A stretch of DNA of 64,000 nt from Nonomuraea gerenzanensis (GTDB taxonomy: Bacteria > Actinomycetota > Actinomycetes > Streptosporangiales > Streptosporangiaceae), in contig NZ_CP084058.1 in NCBI RefSeq assembly GCF_020215645.1, forward strand, positions 10,466,001 to 10,530,000, read 5' to 3'. The notes below the pieces were generated by a model. That model saw nothing but the letters and a program-made list of their open reading frames with translations, did no database searches and was not told the DNA's origin. Positions 24,096 through 32,707 of the stretch are shown piece by piece. The translations under genes and the position numbers were made by a program. Numbering within the stretch: the first letter of the stretch is position 1; every line of letters starts with the position of its first letter.

Positions 24096-24521
24096 GTGAC
24101 CGAGGAAACCGAGACGCGCGCGGAAGGCGTGGCAGGCATCCGTGACGTGGTGAGCATCAGGCTCCCCGCGGCGAGCGCCTACCTGTCTGTGCTGCGTACG
24201 GCTACCGCCGGCCTGGCGGCGCGGCTTGACTTCACCCTGGACGAGATCGAGGACCTGCGGATCGCGGTCGACGAGGCCTGCGCCATGCTTCTCAACGAAG
24301 CGGTGCCCGGCACCGACCTCACCGCGGAGTTCGAGCTCACCGGGCAGGAGATGCAGGTCAGGGTCGAGGTGGCGACTGTCGGCAGCTCCGCGCCCAAGCG
24401 CGACGACTTCGCCTGGATGGTGCTGACCGCCCTGGCCGACGACGTCGACGCGGTGACCGACTCCCCCGATCGCATGGCGATCGTCCTGCGTAAGCGCCGA
24501 GGCGCAGCGAGGCCGGCGTGA
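24096..24521 (+). CDS. RsbW-type anti-sigma factor (serine kinase fold)
   Basis: GTG 24096 follows GAGGAGG. The 141-residue protein has the GHKL ATPase fold of RsbW/SpoIIAB: RLPAASAYLSVLRTATAGLA, then the N-box-like segment DEIEDLRIAVDEACAMLLNEA. The C-terminal part (DDFAWMVLTALADDVD) matches the second ATP-lid region loosely. It ends by overlapping the sigma-factor start, so the two are co-translated and it most likely sequesters that sigma factor. An anti-anti-sigma partner is not in the immediate neighbourhood. Confidence 0.88.
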   Translation: MTEETETRAEGVAGIRDVVSIRLPAASAYLSVLRTATAGLAARLDFTLDEIEDLRIAVDEACAMLLNEAVPGTDLTAEFELTGQEMQVRVEVATVGSSAPKRDDFAWMVLTALADDVDAVTDSPDRMAIVLRKRRGAARPA

Positions 24522-25318
24522 CGGAAAGGACTGGAGCCATGGCCACCAGCGAACACGCCGTGCCCGACAGGGTGCGCGCCCGCATGCTCTTCGCCGAGCT
24601 GGCCGAGCTGGGCCCCGAGGAGCCGCGCCGCCAGCGCATCAGGGATGAGCTGGTCGAGCTTCACCTTCCCCTGGTCGAATACCTGGCTCGCCGCTTCCGC
24701 AACAGGGGCGAGTGGCTCGACGACCTCACCCAGGTCGCCACCATCGGGTTGATCAAATCCATCGACCGGTTCGACCTGAACCGGGGGGTGGAGTTCTCCA
24801 CCTACGCCACGCCCACCATCGTCGGCGAGATCAAGCGGCACTTCCGCGACAAGGGCTGGGCGGTCCGCGTGCCGCGCAGGCTGCAAGAGCTGAAGCTCTC
24901 GCTGACCAAGGCGATAAGCGATCTGTCCCAGCGCGAGGGCCGCGCCCCGACCGTCGCGGAGCTGGCCTCCTACCTCAAGATGACCGAGGAGGAGGTGCTG
25001 GAGGGGCTCGAGTCGGCCAACGCGTACTCCACCGTCTCCCTGGACGCGCCCGACTCCGGCGACGACGACGCCCCCGCGGTGTCCGACTCGCTCGGCATCG
25101 TGGACGAGTCGCTGGAGGGCGTCGAGTACCGCGAGTCGCTCAAGCCGCTGCTCGAACGGCTGCCGCCGCGCGAGAAGCGCATCCTGCTGCTGCGCTTCTT
25201 CGGCAACATGACGCAGTCGCAGATCGCCACCGAGCTGGGCATCTCGCAGATGCACGTCTCGCGGCTGCTCGCCCGCACGCTGGCGCAGCTGCGCGAGGGC
25301 CTGACCGCCGACGACTGA
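24518..25318 (+). CDS. SigB/SigF-type stress and development sigma factor
   Basis: Contains all sigma-70 regions: region 2 (LVEYLARRFRNRGEWLDDLTQVATIGLIKSID, with FSTYATPTIVGEIKRHFRDKGWAVRVPR), region 3 (EGRAPTVAELASYLKMTEEEV) and region 4 (LPPREKRILLLRFFGNMTQSQIA, with the HTH ISQMHVSRLLARTL). This matches the group-3 SigB/SigF family. It starts at GTG 24518, overlapping the anti-sigma stop; ATG 24539 with an upstream GGAAAGG is an alternative. Function: directing RNA polymerase to stress or sporulation promoters when released from the anti-sigma factor. Confidence 0.93.
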   Translation: MTERTGAMATSEHAVPDRVRARMLFAELAELGPEEPRRQRIRDELVELHLPLVEYLARRFRNRGEWLDDLTQVATIGLIKSIDRFDLNRGVEFSTYATPTIVGEIKRHFRDKGWAVRVPRRLQELKLSLTKAISDLSQREGRAPTVAELASYLKMTEEEVLEGLESANAYSTVSLDAPDSGDDDAPAVSDSLGIVDESLEGVEYRESLKPLLERLPPREKRILLLRFFGNMTQSQIATELGISQMHVSRLLARTLAQLREGLTADD

Positions 25319-25367
25319 GCCGGTTTTCCGCGCGTCGCCGGCCTGCGGCCCGATGTGCGGAAACGGT

Positions 25368-25781
25368 CTAGCGGCGCGGCGAACCCGCGTCCGACTCCTG
25401 GTCGTCGCCGTAGAGCGCCTGGGTGGTGGGCGGAGCGAGCAGCGTCACCAGCCCCGCCACCGCCACGACGATCAGCGGGATCCCGAGCTGCGGCTGGTCC
25501 GAGGTGATCAGCGTGCCGCCGATGGGCACGAGGAAGATCTGCGCCAGCACGGCCGGCGACCTGCCCCACCGCTCGGTCCTGAACAGGCCGCCGTACGCCA
25601 CCCAGAGCAGCCCGGCCCCGATGAGCAGCCCGAACGCCGCCTCCGCCAGGGCGGTGGTGAGATCGTCTGGTGTCCCGGTCAGGGTCTGCACCGCGACGTA
25701 GACCCCGAGTCCGAGCGCGACCAGCCCCTCCAGGGCGACGACCCCGGCGGCGATGAGGAGGGTAAGCGGGCGACCGTTCAC
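25368..25781 (-). CDS. Small integral membrane protein of unknown function
   Basis: A 137-residue protein with four hydrophobic helices (starting LTLLIAAGVVALEGLVALGL, FGLLIGAGLLWVAYGG, VLAQIFLVPIGGTLI, PLIVVAVAGLVTLLAP) and an acidic/basic cytosolic tail. I do not recognise a named family, although similar four-helix proteins are common beside lipid kinase genes in actinomycetes. Divergent from the lipid kinase, so a shared promoter region of about 90 bp lies between them. Confidence 0.75.
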   Translation of the reverse strand: MNGRPLTLLIAAGVVALEGLVALGLGVYVAVQTLTGTPDDLTTALAEAAFGLLIGAGLLWVAYGGLFRTERWGRSPAVLAQIFLVPIGGTLITSDQPQLGIPLIVVAVAGLVTLLAPPTTQALYGDDQESDAGSPRR

Positions 25782-25869
25782 GTCCGTACCCTACCTCTCG
25801 GGCCGAACGGGCCGGGAAATAGGACGATCGGCCGATAAGTCGGACAAGGCCACCGGCTACGCTGGCGAT

Positions 25870-26835
25870 ATGCGCGCCATGCTGCTGGTCAACCCCAAAG
25901 CCACGACCACGAACGCCCGTACGCGGGACGTGCTCATCCGCGCACTCGGCGCGGCGGTCGAGCTCACGGTCGAGGAGACCCGCTACCGGGGCCATGCCGC
26001 GTCGCTGTCGGCCACCGCGCTGGCCAAGGGCTACGACGTGGTCGCGGTGCTCGGCGGCGACGGCACGATCAACGAGGCCGTCAACGGCCTGCTGAACCCG
26101 GTCAACGGCGAGGACCCCGCCCACAGCGCCGACCCCAGCGCCGGCCGCCCCGGGCTGATCGTCATCCCCGGCGGCAGCGCGAACGTCTTCGCCCGCGCCC
26201 TCGGCCTGCCGAACGACCCGGTCGAGTCCACCGGCCAGGTGCTGGAGGCACTCAGGGAGGGCCGGCGCAGGACCGTGGGTTTGGGCCAAGCCCTATGGGA
26301 GGGGCAGAGCCGCTACTTCACCTTCTGCTCGGGCATGGGCTACGACGCCGAGGTTGTACGCGCCGTGGAAGGCCTCAGGGGGACCGGGCGTAAGGCTACC
26401 CCTGCACGGTATGTGAACACGGCTCTGAGGCACTATCTGGCCACGGACAAGCGGCATCCCGCGATGACGGTGACCGGCCCCGGCCTCCCGCCGGCCGAGG
26501 GCGTGTTCATGGCGATCGTCTCCAACACCTCACCGTGGACGTACGTGGGCAGCCGCCCGGTCCGGCCCACCCCGTGGGCGAGCTTCGAGACGGGGCTCGA
26601 TCTGCTCGGCATGCGGCGCATGGGGCCGATGACCCTGGCGAAGGTGATCCGCCACATCCTCACGGAGAGTGACATCCTTCCGTCCGGCCGGCACCTCGTC
26701 CAGATGCACGACGAGGCCGAGCTGACGCTCACCGCCGACCGCCCTGTGGCCTTCCAGCTGGACGGCGACTACCTGGGAGAACGGGAAATCGTAACATTCC
26801 GGTCTACACCGAACGCGTTACAAGTTCTGGTCTAG
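25870..26835 (+). CDS. Diacylglycerol-kinase-family lipid kinase
   Basis: The protein begins MRAMLLVNPKATTTNARTR and carries the catalytic loop VLGGDGTINEAVNGLL with the GGDGT signature, then the lipid-kinase C-terminal beta domain (AFQLDGDYLGEREIVTFRS). Start ATG 25870 is chosen because the family begins with the nucleotide-binding strand; a longer frame exists. It likely phosphorylates diacylglycerol or a related lipid in membrane phospholipid turnover. Length (321) is typical. Confidence 0.92.
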   Translation: MRAMLLVNPKATTTNARTRDVLIRALGAAVELTVEETRYRGHAASLSATALAKGYDVVAVLGGDGTINEAVNGLLNPVNGEDPAHSADPSAGRPGLIVIPGGSANVFARALGLPNDPVESTGQVLEALREGRRRTVGLGQALWEGQSRYFTFCSGMGYDAEVVRAVEGLRGTGRKATPARYVNTALRHYLATDKRHPAMTVTGPGLPPAEGVFMAIVSNTSPWTYVGSRPVRPTPWASFETGLDLLGMRRMGPMTLAKVIRHILTESDILPSGRHLVQMHDEAELTLTADRPVAFQLDGDYLGEREIVTFRSTPNALQVLV

Positions 26836-27107
26836 TCGGTTACATTCGGTCATTGTGTGACGCATCCGACATCCATAACCGCCAAAACTTCCCGCCAACC
26901 CCCTTGCGTGCACTCTCCGTGGCTGACAGGCTCGTTCATGACGTCGGAACGTAGGACCTTTAAACACCCCAGGGTCCTCCGATGAACTGCGGGCAACCCC
27001 GGTCCTCACAGGATCCGGGTAATTGTTCGCGCGAGTTAGTGAAACTCTTCACAAAGTAGTAGCCGCACGGAGCCGACCAGAGGCTCCATCTACTAAGGAG
27101 TGGACGC
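26836..27107 (+). promoter_or_regulatory. Upstream region of the WhiB1-like gene
   Basis: A 272-bp gap with lower GC than its surroundings. It contains a CRP-like palindrome (listed separately), and AAGGAGTGG just before ATG 27108. No other coding region is convincing. Confidence 0.5.
27038..27053 (+). promoter_or_regulatory. CRP-like palindrome upstream of the whiB1-type gene
   Basis: AGTGA-N6-TCACA, one mismatch from the TGTGA-N6-TCACA consensus, centred about 62 bp before the start codon. In Mycobacterium tuberculosis the whiB1 promoter is known to be controlled by the CRP protein Rv3676, so this placement is meaningful. It is the fourth such site in the window. Confidence 0.6.
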
Positions 27108-27362
27108 ATGGACTGGCGCCACCGAGCTGCCTGCCGTGACGTGGACCCCGAGCTGTTCTTCCCGATCGGCAACACCGGCCCGGCACTCATGCAGATCGAG
27201 GAGGCCAAGCAGGTCTGCCGTTCGTGCTCGGCCGTCGAGGCCTGCCTGAAGTGGGCGCTGGAGTCCGGCCAGGACGCCGGCGTCTGGGGCGGCCTGAGCG
27301 AGGACGAGCGCCGCGCGCTCAAGCGTCGCACCGCCCGGGCCCGCGCCCGCGCCACCGCCTGA
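27108..27362 (+). CDS. whiB1: WhiB1/WblE-type iron-sulfur transcriptional regulator
   Basis: An 84-residue protein starting MDWRHRAAC with the four cluster-binding cysteines C9, C37, C40 and C46, the GVWGGLSEDERRALKRR motif and a basic C-terminal AT-hook-like tail, the hallmark of the WhiB1/WblE subgroup. WhiB proteins hold a [4Fe-4S] cluster and bind the primary sigma factor region 4. In mycobacteria WhiB1 is essential and NO-sensitive. Strong ribosome site AAGGAGTGG. It converges with pdtaS, the same gene pair found in M. tuberculosis (Rv3219/Rv3220c). Confidence 0.95.
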   Translation: MDWRHRAACRDVDPELFFPIGNTGPALMQIEEAKQVCRSCSAVEACLKWALESGQDAGVWGGLSEDERRALKRRTARARARATA

Positions 27363-27444
27363 CGACTCCCCCGCAAGCTCCCCCTGCCGCCTCTCCTGGA
27401 GCAGGACCCGACGCCGGCCCGCGACGCAGCAGCGGCGCCGTCGT

Positions 27445-28914
27445 TCAGCCGGGCGGGAGCGGGATCGACAGGACGACCTCCGTGCCGCCTTCCAGGCGCG
27501 GCTCAATGGTGAGCCGCCCGGACAGCTCCCCCTCGACCAGGGTCCGCACGATCTGCAGCCCCAGACTGGTGGAGCTGTCGAGGTCGAAGCCGCCGGGCAG
27601 GCCGCGGCCGTCGTCCCAGACGGTCACGTTGAGCCGCTCGTGCGCGGGCTCGACCACCACCTCCAGCCGCTTGGGCCGTCCGTGCTGCAACGCGTTCTGC
27701 AGCAGCTCGGTCAGCGCCATGGCCAGCGGCGTGGCGATGAGCGAGGGCAGCACCCCGAACGCCCCCACGCGGCGCGGCGTGACCGCCACCTCCGGCGACG
27801 ACACCTCCCCCGCCATCGCGATGACCCGGTCGGCGATCTCGTCGAAGTCGACGAACTCCTCGGGCGCGTGCGACAGCGTCTCGTGCACGATCGCGATCGA
27901 CCCGACCCGGCGCACCGCCTCCTCAAGCGCCTCCCGCCCCTCGGGCACCTGAAGCCGCCTGGCCTGGAGCCGCAGCAGCGCGGCCACCGTCTGCAGGTTG
28001 TTCTTGACCCGGTGGTGGATCTCGCGGATCGTGGCGTCCTTGGTCATCAGCTCGCGCTCGCGCCGGCGCAGCTCGGTCACGTCCCTGATGAGCACGAGAG
28101 CGCCGATGCGGCCGCCGCCGACGATCAGCGGGATGGCCCTGAGCTGCACGATCGTGCCGCCGGACTCGACCTCGGTCTCCTTGGCCGCGCGCCCGCTGGC
28201 CACGATCATGAGGTCCTCGTTGATCGGCTCGTCCGAATAGCACAGCGTCGCGGTGACCCGGCCCAGCTCGGCGCCGACCAGGTCCGCGTGCAGGCCGAGC
28301 CGCCGGTAGGCGGACAGCGCGTTCGGCGAGGCGTACGTGACGCGCCCGGCCCTGTCGAGCCTGAGCAGGCCGTCGCCGACGCGCGGCGAGCGCACCAGGA
28401 TCGGCTCCTCGCCGGAGAACGGGAAGCGGCCCTCCGCCACCATCTGCGCCAGGTCGGAGGCGCTCTGCAGGTAGGTCAGCTCCAGGCGGGACGGCGTGCG
28501 GGCCGAGGACAGGTTCGTGGAGCGCTGGATGACCGCCAGGAAGCGGCCCTCGCCGCCCTCGACCGCCCGGCGCACGGGGATGGTCTCCTCGCGGACGGGG
28601 ACCCCGGTGGACCAGTCGGGGTCGCCCTCACGGCAGATGCGGCGCTCGTTCCAGGCCGTGTCGATCAGGCCGCGCTCGCCCCTGGCCGCCACGGTGCCGA
28701 CGATGTCGTCGTGGTAGACGGTCGGGCCGGTCGTCGGGCGCATCTGGGCGATCGCGATCCAGCCGCTCTCCCCCAGCAGCGGCGCCCACAGGATGAGGTC
28801 GGCGAACGACAGGTCGGCCAGCAGCTGCCAGTCGGAGACCAGCGAGTGCAGCCAGTCGAGGTCCGCCTCGTCGAGCGCTGTGTGGCGGGCTACGAGGTCG
28901 CTGAGAGTCGGCAC
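27445..28914 (-). CDS. pdtaS: PdtaS-type sensor histidine kinase (PAS + HisKA_2)
   Basis: The N-terminus (VPTLSDLVARHTALDEADLDWLH, then VSDWQLLADLSFADLILWAP) matches PdtaS; residues about 1-150 form a GAF-like domain and 170-290 a PAS domain (DRAGRVTYASPNALSAYR). The phospho-acceptor is in the H-box REIHHRVKNNLQTVAALLRLQ, typical of HisKA_2, and the ATPase shows the N-box LTELLQNALQHG and the G-box DDGRGLPGGFD. In mycobacteria PdtaS signals through the antiterminator PdtaR, which is not in this window. GTG 28914 gives the family-like start; a TTG at 28950 would add 12 residues. Confidence 0.93.
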   Translation of the reverse strand: MPTLSDLVARHTALDEADLDWLHSLVSDWQLLADLSFADLILWAPLLGESGWIAIAQMRPTTGPTVYHDDIVGTVAARGERGLIDTAWNERRICREGDPDWSTGVPVREETIPVRRAVEGGEGRFLAVIQRSTNLSSARTPSRLELTYLQSASDLAQMVAEGRFPFSGEEPILVRSPRVGDGLLRLDRAGRVTYASPNALSAYRRLGLHADLVGAELGRVTATLCYSDEPINEDLMIVASGRAAKETEVESGGTIVQLRAIPLIVGGGRIGALVLIRDVTELRRRERELMTKDATIREIHHRVKNNLQTVAALLRLQARRLQVPEGREALEEAVRRVGSIAIVHETLSHAPEEFVDFDEIADRVIAMAGEVSSPEVAVTPRRVGAFGVLPSLIATPLAMALTELLQNALQHGRPKRLEVVVEPAHERLNVTVWDDGRGLPGGFDLDSSTSLGLQIVRTLVEGELSGRLTIEPRLEGGTEVVLSIPLPPG

Positions 28915-28950
28915 GAGTGCATCATGCGTGCTTTCCCCCGCAACAACCAA

Positions 28951-29071
28951 ACCGACTCCCGGGGAGAGGCGGCAGGACCGATCCGATACGGGACGCCCGG
29001 GCAGAGTTCACGCCTGCGGGGGCGTAACACCATACGGTGGCGGGTCAATCTCATATTGTGAGAACCGTCAC
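28951..29071. promoter_or_regulatory. Divergent promoter region between pdtaS and the dasR unit
   Basis: Short intergenic segment with AT-rich steps (TCATATTGTG near 29051-29060) that could serve as a -10 element for the rightward unit. No known operator sequence was recognised. Confidence 0.35.
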
Positions 29072-29380
29072 ATGGCCGAAACAGCCGGATCCCAGGATGG
29101 GGCGGTGCACGTCGGGCCGGAGGTGATCCCCACGGGCAGGTGGTTCTTCCGCGACACGGCGCGCGGACCGGCCTCGGTTGCGATCGCGCGCGCTGCTGTG
29201 GATATCCTTCACAATCAACCTGAGCTGCCCGGATCCGCGTGTGCTCACACCCGTGCGCGCCCGGAGCCTGCGGGCCGCTCCTGCCCGCGGTTGACCGCTC
29301 GGGCCAAAGTGAGTTCCGATGATCTCGCGGTGATCAGACCCGCCCTCACCGCCGTGGCAGAAGTGAAGGTGAGAGCGTGA
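29072..29380 (+). CDS. Possible small protein coupled to dasR
   Basis: An open frame of 102 residues begins at ATG 29072 ([15 protein letters not shown]) and its stop overlaps the GTG of dasR by four bases, a typical operon junction. The first half reads [20 protein letters not shown] and uses GC-rich third positions as the neighbouring genes do; the second half is Arg/Ala/Pro-rich and less convincing. There is no clear ribosome site; it may be leaderless. I do not recognise a family. It could equally be non-coding leader of dasR. Confidence 0.35.
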   Translation: MAETAGSQDGAVHVGPEVIPTGRWFFRDTARGPASVAIARAAVDILHNQPELPGSACAHTRARPEPAGRSCPRLTARAKVSSDDLAVIRPALTAVAEVKVRA

Positions 29381-30096
29381 CAGACGACAGCCCCCGCGTT
29401 CCGAAGTACTACGACGTGAAACGGGCCCTGCTCGAGCTCACCAAGACCCTGCCCCCCGGCACGGCGCTGCCGCCCGAGCGCACGCTCGCCGTGCGGTTCG
29501 AGACCTCCCGCACCACGGTGAGGCAGGCGCTGACCGAGCTGGTCGTCGAGGGCAGGCTGCTGCGCATCCAGGGCAAGGGCACGTTCGTGGCGCAGCCCAA
29601 GGTGGCGCAGGTGCTGCAGCTGACCTCCTACATCGGGGATCTGCGCACGGCCGGGCTGGAGCCGGACACCAAGATCCTGGAGATCGGCTACATCACCGCC
29701 GACGAGCCGCTCGCCCGCCGCCTGGCCATCAACCCGGGCGGGCGCGTGCTGCGCATCCACCGGCTCAGGCTCGCCAACGGCGAGCCGGTCTCGATCGACA
29801 CCACCCACCTGTCCGCGCGCCGCTTCCCCCGCCTGCGGCGCGAGCTGGAGGTGCACGCGTCCCTGTACGAGACGCTGCACAACGCCTACAACGTCCGGCT
29901 GACCGACGCCGAGGAGATCATCGAGACGGTCCTGGCGACCCCCTACGACGCCAAGGCGCTCGGCGTGGACGTCGGCCTGCCGATGCTGCTGCTCACCCGG
30001 CACGCCTTCGACGCCGACGGCAACCCCGTCGAGTGGGCGCAGTCGCTCTACCGCGGCGACCGGTACAAGTTCGTCACCCGCCTGCGCCGCCCATGA
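29377..30096 (+). CDS. dasR: GntR/HutC-family regulator, DasR-like
   Basis: Residues 1-75 are a GntR winged helix ([61 protein letters not shown]), and the rest is a UTRA ligand-binding domain with [20 protein letters not shown] and the conserved end [37 protein letters not shown]. The C-terminal [13 protein letters not shown] and the overall pattern are those of Streptomyces DasR, the global regulator of N-acetylglucosamine use. No dre operator was identified here. The GTG start overlaps the preceding small frame, and the stop overlaps bioD. Confidence 0.88.
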   Translation: MTDDSPRVPKYYDVKRALLELTKTLPPGTALPPERTLAVRFETSRTTVRQALTELVVEGRLLRIQGKGTFVAQPKVAQVLQLTSYIGDLRTAGLEPDTKILEIGYITADEPLARRLAINPGGRVLRIHRLRLANGEPVSIDTTHLSARRFPRLRRELEVHASLYETLHNAYNVRLTDAEEIIETVLATPYDAKALGVDVGLPMLLLTRHAFDADGNPVEWAQSLYRGDRYKFVTRLRRP

Positions 30097-30812
30097 GCGT
30101 CCTGGTCGTCACGGGCACCGGCACCGGTGTGGGCAAGACGGTCGTGACGGCGGCGCTGAGCGCGCTGGCGCTGGCGCGCGGGTCCGCTGCGGCGGTGGTC
30201 AAGCCCGCGCAGACCGGGCTGGCGGCCGGCGAGCCGGGCGACGTGGACGAGGTCATCCGGCTGTCCGGCGTCACCACCACCTTCGAGCTGGCCCGCTTCC
30301 CGGGCGTGCTGCCGCCCGCCGCGGCGGCCAGGGCGGCGGGAGTGCCGCCCGTGTCGCTGTCCACGGTCGCCGGGCTGGTGCGGGAGCTGGCCGAGAGCAA
30401 CCGCCTCGTCCTCGTGGACGGCACCGGCGGGCTGCTCGACCGCTACGACGAGGAGGGCGCCACCCTCGCCGACCTCGCCCGCGCCCTGCGCGCGCAGGTC
30501 CTCGTCGTCGTACGGGCCTGCCGCGACACCGTCAACCACACCGCGCTCACTCTGGAGTCGCTCGCCCACCACGGCCTCGACCTGGCCGGGATCGTCATCG
30601 GCCGGTGGCCGGCCACGCCGGGGCCCACCGCGTGCGGCAGCGTGGCGGACCTGGAGATGCTCGCGGCCAGGCCGCTGGCGGGGGCGCTCCCCGAGGGCCT
30701 CGGCGGGCTCCGCGGTCGCCAGGAGTTCGCCGCCGCCGCGCGCGAGGGGCTGGGTGTCACGCTGGGCGGCTCGTTCGACCCCGTGTCCTTCAGGCAGCGC
30801 CACAGCCTCTAG
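30093..30812 (+). CDS. bioD: Dethiobiotin synthetase
   Basis: Converts 7,8-diaminopelargonate, CO2 and ATP to dethiobiotin, the penultimate biotin step. The P-loop [10 protein letters not shown] lies at residues 7-16, followed by the substrate-binding VVKPAQTG and the carboxylate/metal region [11 protein letters not shown]. Length (239) is typical. The ATG lies in an ATGA overlap with the dasR stop, so BioD is co-translated with a GlcNAc-type regulator. The other biotin genes are not in this window. Confidence 0.93.
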   Translation: MSVLVVTGTGTGVGKTVVTAALSALALARGSAAAVVKPAQTGLAAGEPGDVDEVIRLSGVTTTFELARFPGVLPPAAAARAAGVPPVSLSTVAGLVRELAESNRLVLVDGTGGLLDRYDEEGATLADLARALRAQVLVVVRACRDTVNHTALTLESLAHHGLDLAGIVIGRWPATPGPTACGSVADLEMLAARPLAGALPEGLGGLRGRQEFAAAAREGLGVTLGGSFDPVSFRQRHSL

Positions 30813-30899
30813 CCACTGCCGGGGGTGGGGCTAGCCCCACCATGCACCAGCACACCAGGCCCATTTCGCGGCATCGCCCCCACTACATACCGTTGAGCC

Positions 30900-32060
30900 A
30901 TGAAAGTCCCCCGTCCGTGGTCGGCGCGGGCGTGGCTCGACACGGCTCACGTGATGATCGGCTTCCCGGTCGGCGTGCTGCTCGGCGGGCTGACGCTGCT
31001 GCTGGCCGTGGCGCCGCCGCTGCTGCGGCGGGCCCTGCCGTGGTTCACCAGGGTGCAGCGCTCGCGGCTGCACGCCTTCCAGGGCGTGCGGATCCCGCCC
31101 GTGCCCGCCCCGGCGGGCTGGCGCGAGCCGATGACGTGGCGGCAGATCGGCTACCACCTGCTGTCACCGGTGGTGGGCGTGGCCGGCGCGGTCCTGGTGG
31201 CGCTCGCGTGGGGCGGGGCGGTGGTGGGGCTGCTGGCGTTCCTGCCGCCGAAGCTGCAGGAGCCGCCGCTGGAGTTCGCGCTCGACCTCAGGGACAACCG
31301 GGTCCAGCTCGCGTTCATGCTGGTGGGGCTGGCATTGCTGGTGCTCGCGCCGTTCCTGGCCCGCGGGATGGCGGCGCTGGACCTGTCGGTGGCGCGCGCG
31401 CTGCTCGGGCCCAGCCGTACGGAGCTGGGCCAGCGCATCGAGACGCTGACCGAGAGCCGCGCGGGCGTGATCGACGCGGCCGACGCGGAACGCCGCAGGA
31501 TCGAGCGCGACCTGCACGACGGCGCCCAGCAGCGGCTGGTCTCGCTGGCCATGAACCTGGGCCTGGCCAGGGCCACGCTGACCGACCTGCCCGAGCCCGC
31601 CCGCGAGGCCATCGAGCAGGCGCACGAGGAGGCCAAGCAGGCGCTCAAGGAGCTGCGCGACTTCGTCCGCGGCCTGCACCCCGCCGTGCTCAACGACCAG
31701 GGCCTGGACGCGGCGCTGTCCGGCGTGGCGGCCCGCGCGCCGTTCCCCGTCAAGCTGCGCGTCGACATCGAGCGGCGGACCACCCCGACGATCGAGGCGG
31801 TGGCGTTCTTCACCGTGTCGGAGGCACTGACCAACATCGCCAAGCACGCGGCGGCCACCAGGGCCGAGGTGAGCGTGCGGCGCGAGCGCGACCGCCTGCA
31901 CGTGCTCGTCCACGACGACGGGTGCGGCGGTGCCAGGATGGACGGCGGAACCGGCCTGCGCGGCCTGGCCCAGCGCATCGACTCCGTGGACGGGACGCTA
32001 CGGCTGTCCAGCCCGCTGGGCGGACCGACGACGATCGAGGTGGAGCTGCCGTGCGAGTAG
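30900..32060 (+). CDS. NarL-type sensor histidine kinase
   Basis: A 386-residue kinase with four predicted membrane helices (starting HVMIGFPVGVLLGGLTLL, then VVGVAGAVLVALAWGG and LAFMLVGLALLVLAPFLA) and no large extracellular domain, so it senses the membrane or a partner. The HisKA_3 H-box is ERRRIERDLHDGAQQRLVSL, and the HATPase domain shows TVSEALTNIAKHA and DDGCGGARMDGGTGLRGLAQR. Its gene overlaps the response regulator start, and a DUF4097 protein follows. This set-up resembles LiaS/LiaR-type envelope-stress systems (inference). Confidence 0.92.
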   Translation: MKVPRPWSARAWLDTAHVMIGFPVGVLLGGLTLLLAVAPPLLRRALPWFTRVQRSRLHAFQGVRIPPVPAPAGWREPMTWRQIGYHLLSPVVGVAGAVLVALAWGGAVVGLLAFLPPKLQEPPLEFALDLRDNRVQLAFMLVGLALLVLAPFLARGMAALDLSVARALLGPSRTELGQRIETLTESRAGVIDAADAERRRIERDLHDGAQQRLVSLAMNLGLARATLTDLPEPAREAIEQAHEEAKQALKELRDFVRGLHPAVLNDQGLDAALSGVAARAPFPVKLRVDIERRTTPTIEAVAFFTVSEALTNIAKHAAATRAEVSVRRERDRLHVLVHDDGCGGARMDGGTGLRGLAQRIDSVDGTLRLSSPLGGPTTIEVELPCE

Positions 32061-32707
32061 TGCTCGCAGAGGATTCCGTGCTGTTGAGGGAGGGCCTGAT
32101 CCGGCTCCTGGCCGCCGCCGGCATGGAGGTGGTGGCGGCCGTGGACGAGGCCGAGGGCCTGCTCAGGGCGGCCGAGGAGCACAGGCCGGAGCTGGTCGTC
32201 ACCGACGTCAGGATGCCGCCCACGCACACCGACGAGGGCCTGCGGGCCGCGCTGGTGCTGCGCCGCCAGCAGCCGGGCCTGGCCGTGCTGGTGCTCTCGC
32301 AGTACGTCGAGGAGCGCTACGCCGCCCAGCTCCTCGCCTCGGCCTCGGCCGGGGGCGTCGGTTACCTGCTCAAGGACCGGGTGGCGGACGTGGCCGAGTT
32401 CATCGACGCGCTGCGCAGGGTGGCCTCCGGCGGCACCGCGCTGGACCCGGAGGTCGTCGCCCAGCTCCTGCTGCGCGGCAACAGCGACCCGCTCGAACGG
32501 CTCACGCCGCGCGAGCACGAGGTGCTCAGGCTGATGGCCGAGGGCCGCTCCAACGCCGGCATCGGGCAGTCGCTGGTGCTCAGCGAGGGCGCCGTCGGCA
32601 AGCACATCGGCAACATCTTCACCAAGCTCGACCTGCCGCCCGCCGAGGGCGACCACCGCCGGGTGCTCGCGGTGCTGCAGTTCCTGAAGATCAGGAGCCT
32701 GCCGTGA
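32051..32707 (+). CDS. NarL/LuxR-family response regulator
   Basis: Starts at GTG 32051, 10 bp inside the kinase gene. The receiver domain has the acidic pair AEDS, the phospho-acceptor Asp in VVTDVRMPP, and the conserved Lys in YLLKDRV. The C-terminal LuxR helix-turn-helix is clear: LTPREHEVLRLMAEGRSNAGI with the recognition helix VGKHIGNIFTKL. It is the partner of the preceding kinase and probably controls the downstream DUF4097 gene. Confidence 0.93.
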   Translation: MRVVLAEDSVLLREGLIRLLAAAGMEVVAAVDEAEGLLRAAEEHRPELVVTDVRMPPTHTDEGLRAALVLRRQQPGLAVLVLSQYVEERYAAQLLASASAGGVGYLLKDRVADVAEFIDALRRVASGGTALDPEVVAQLLLRGNSDPLERLTPREHEVLRLMAEGRSNAGIGQSLVLSEGAVGKHIGNIFTKLDLPPAEGDHRRVLAVLQFLKIRSLP

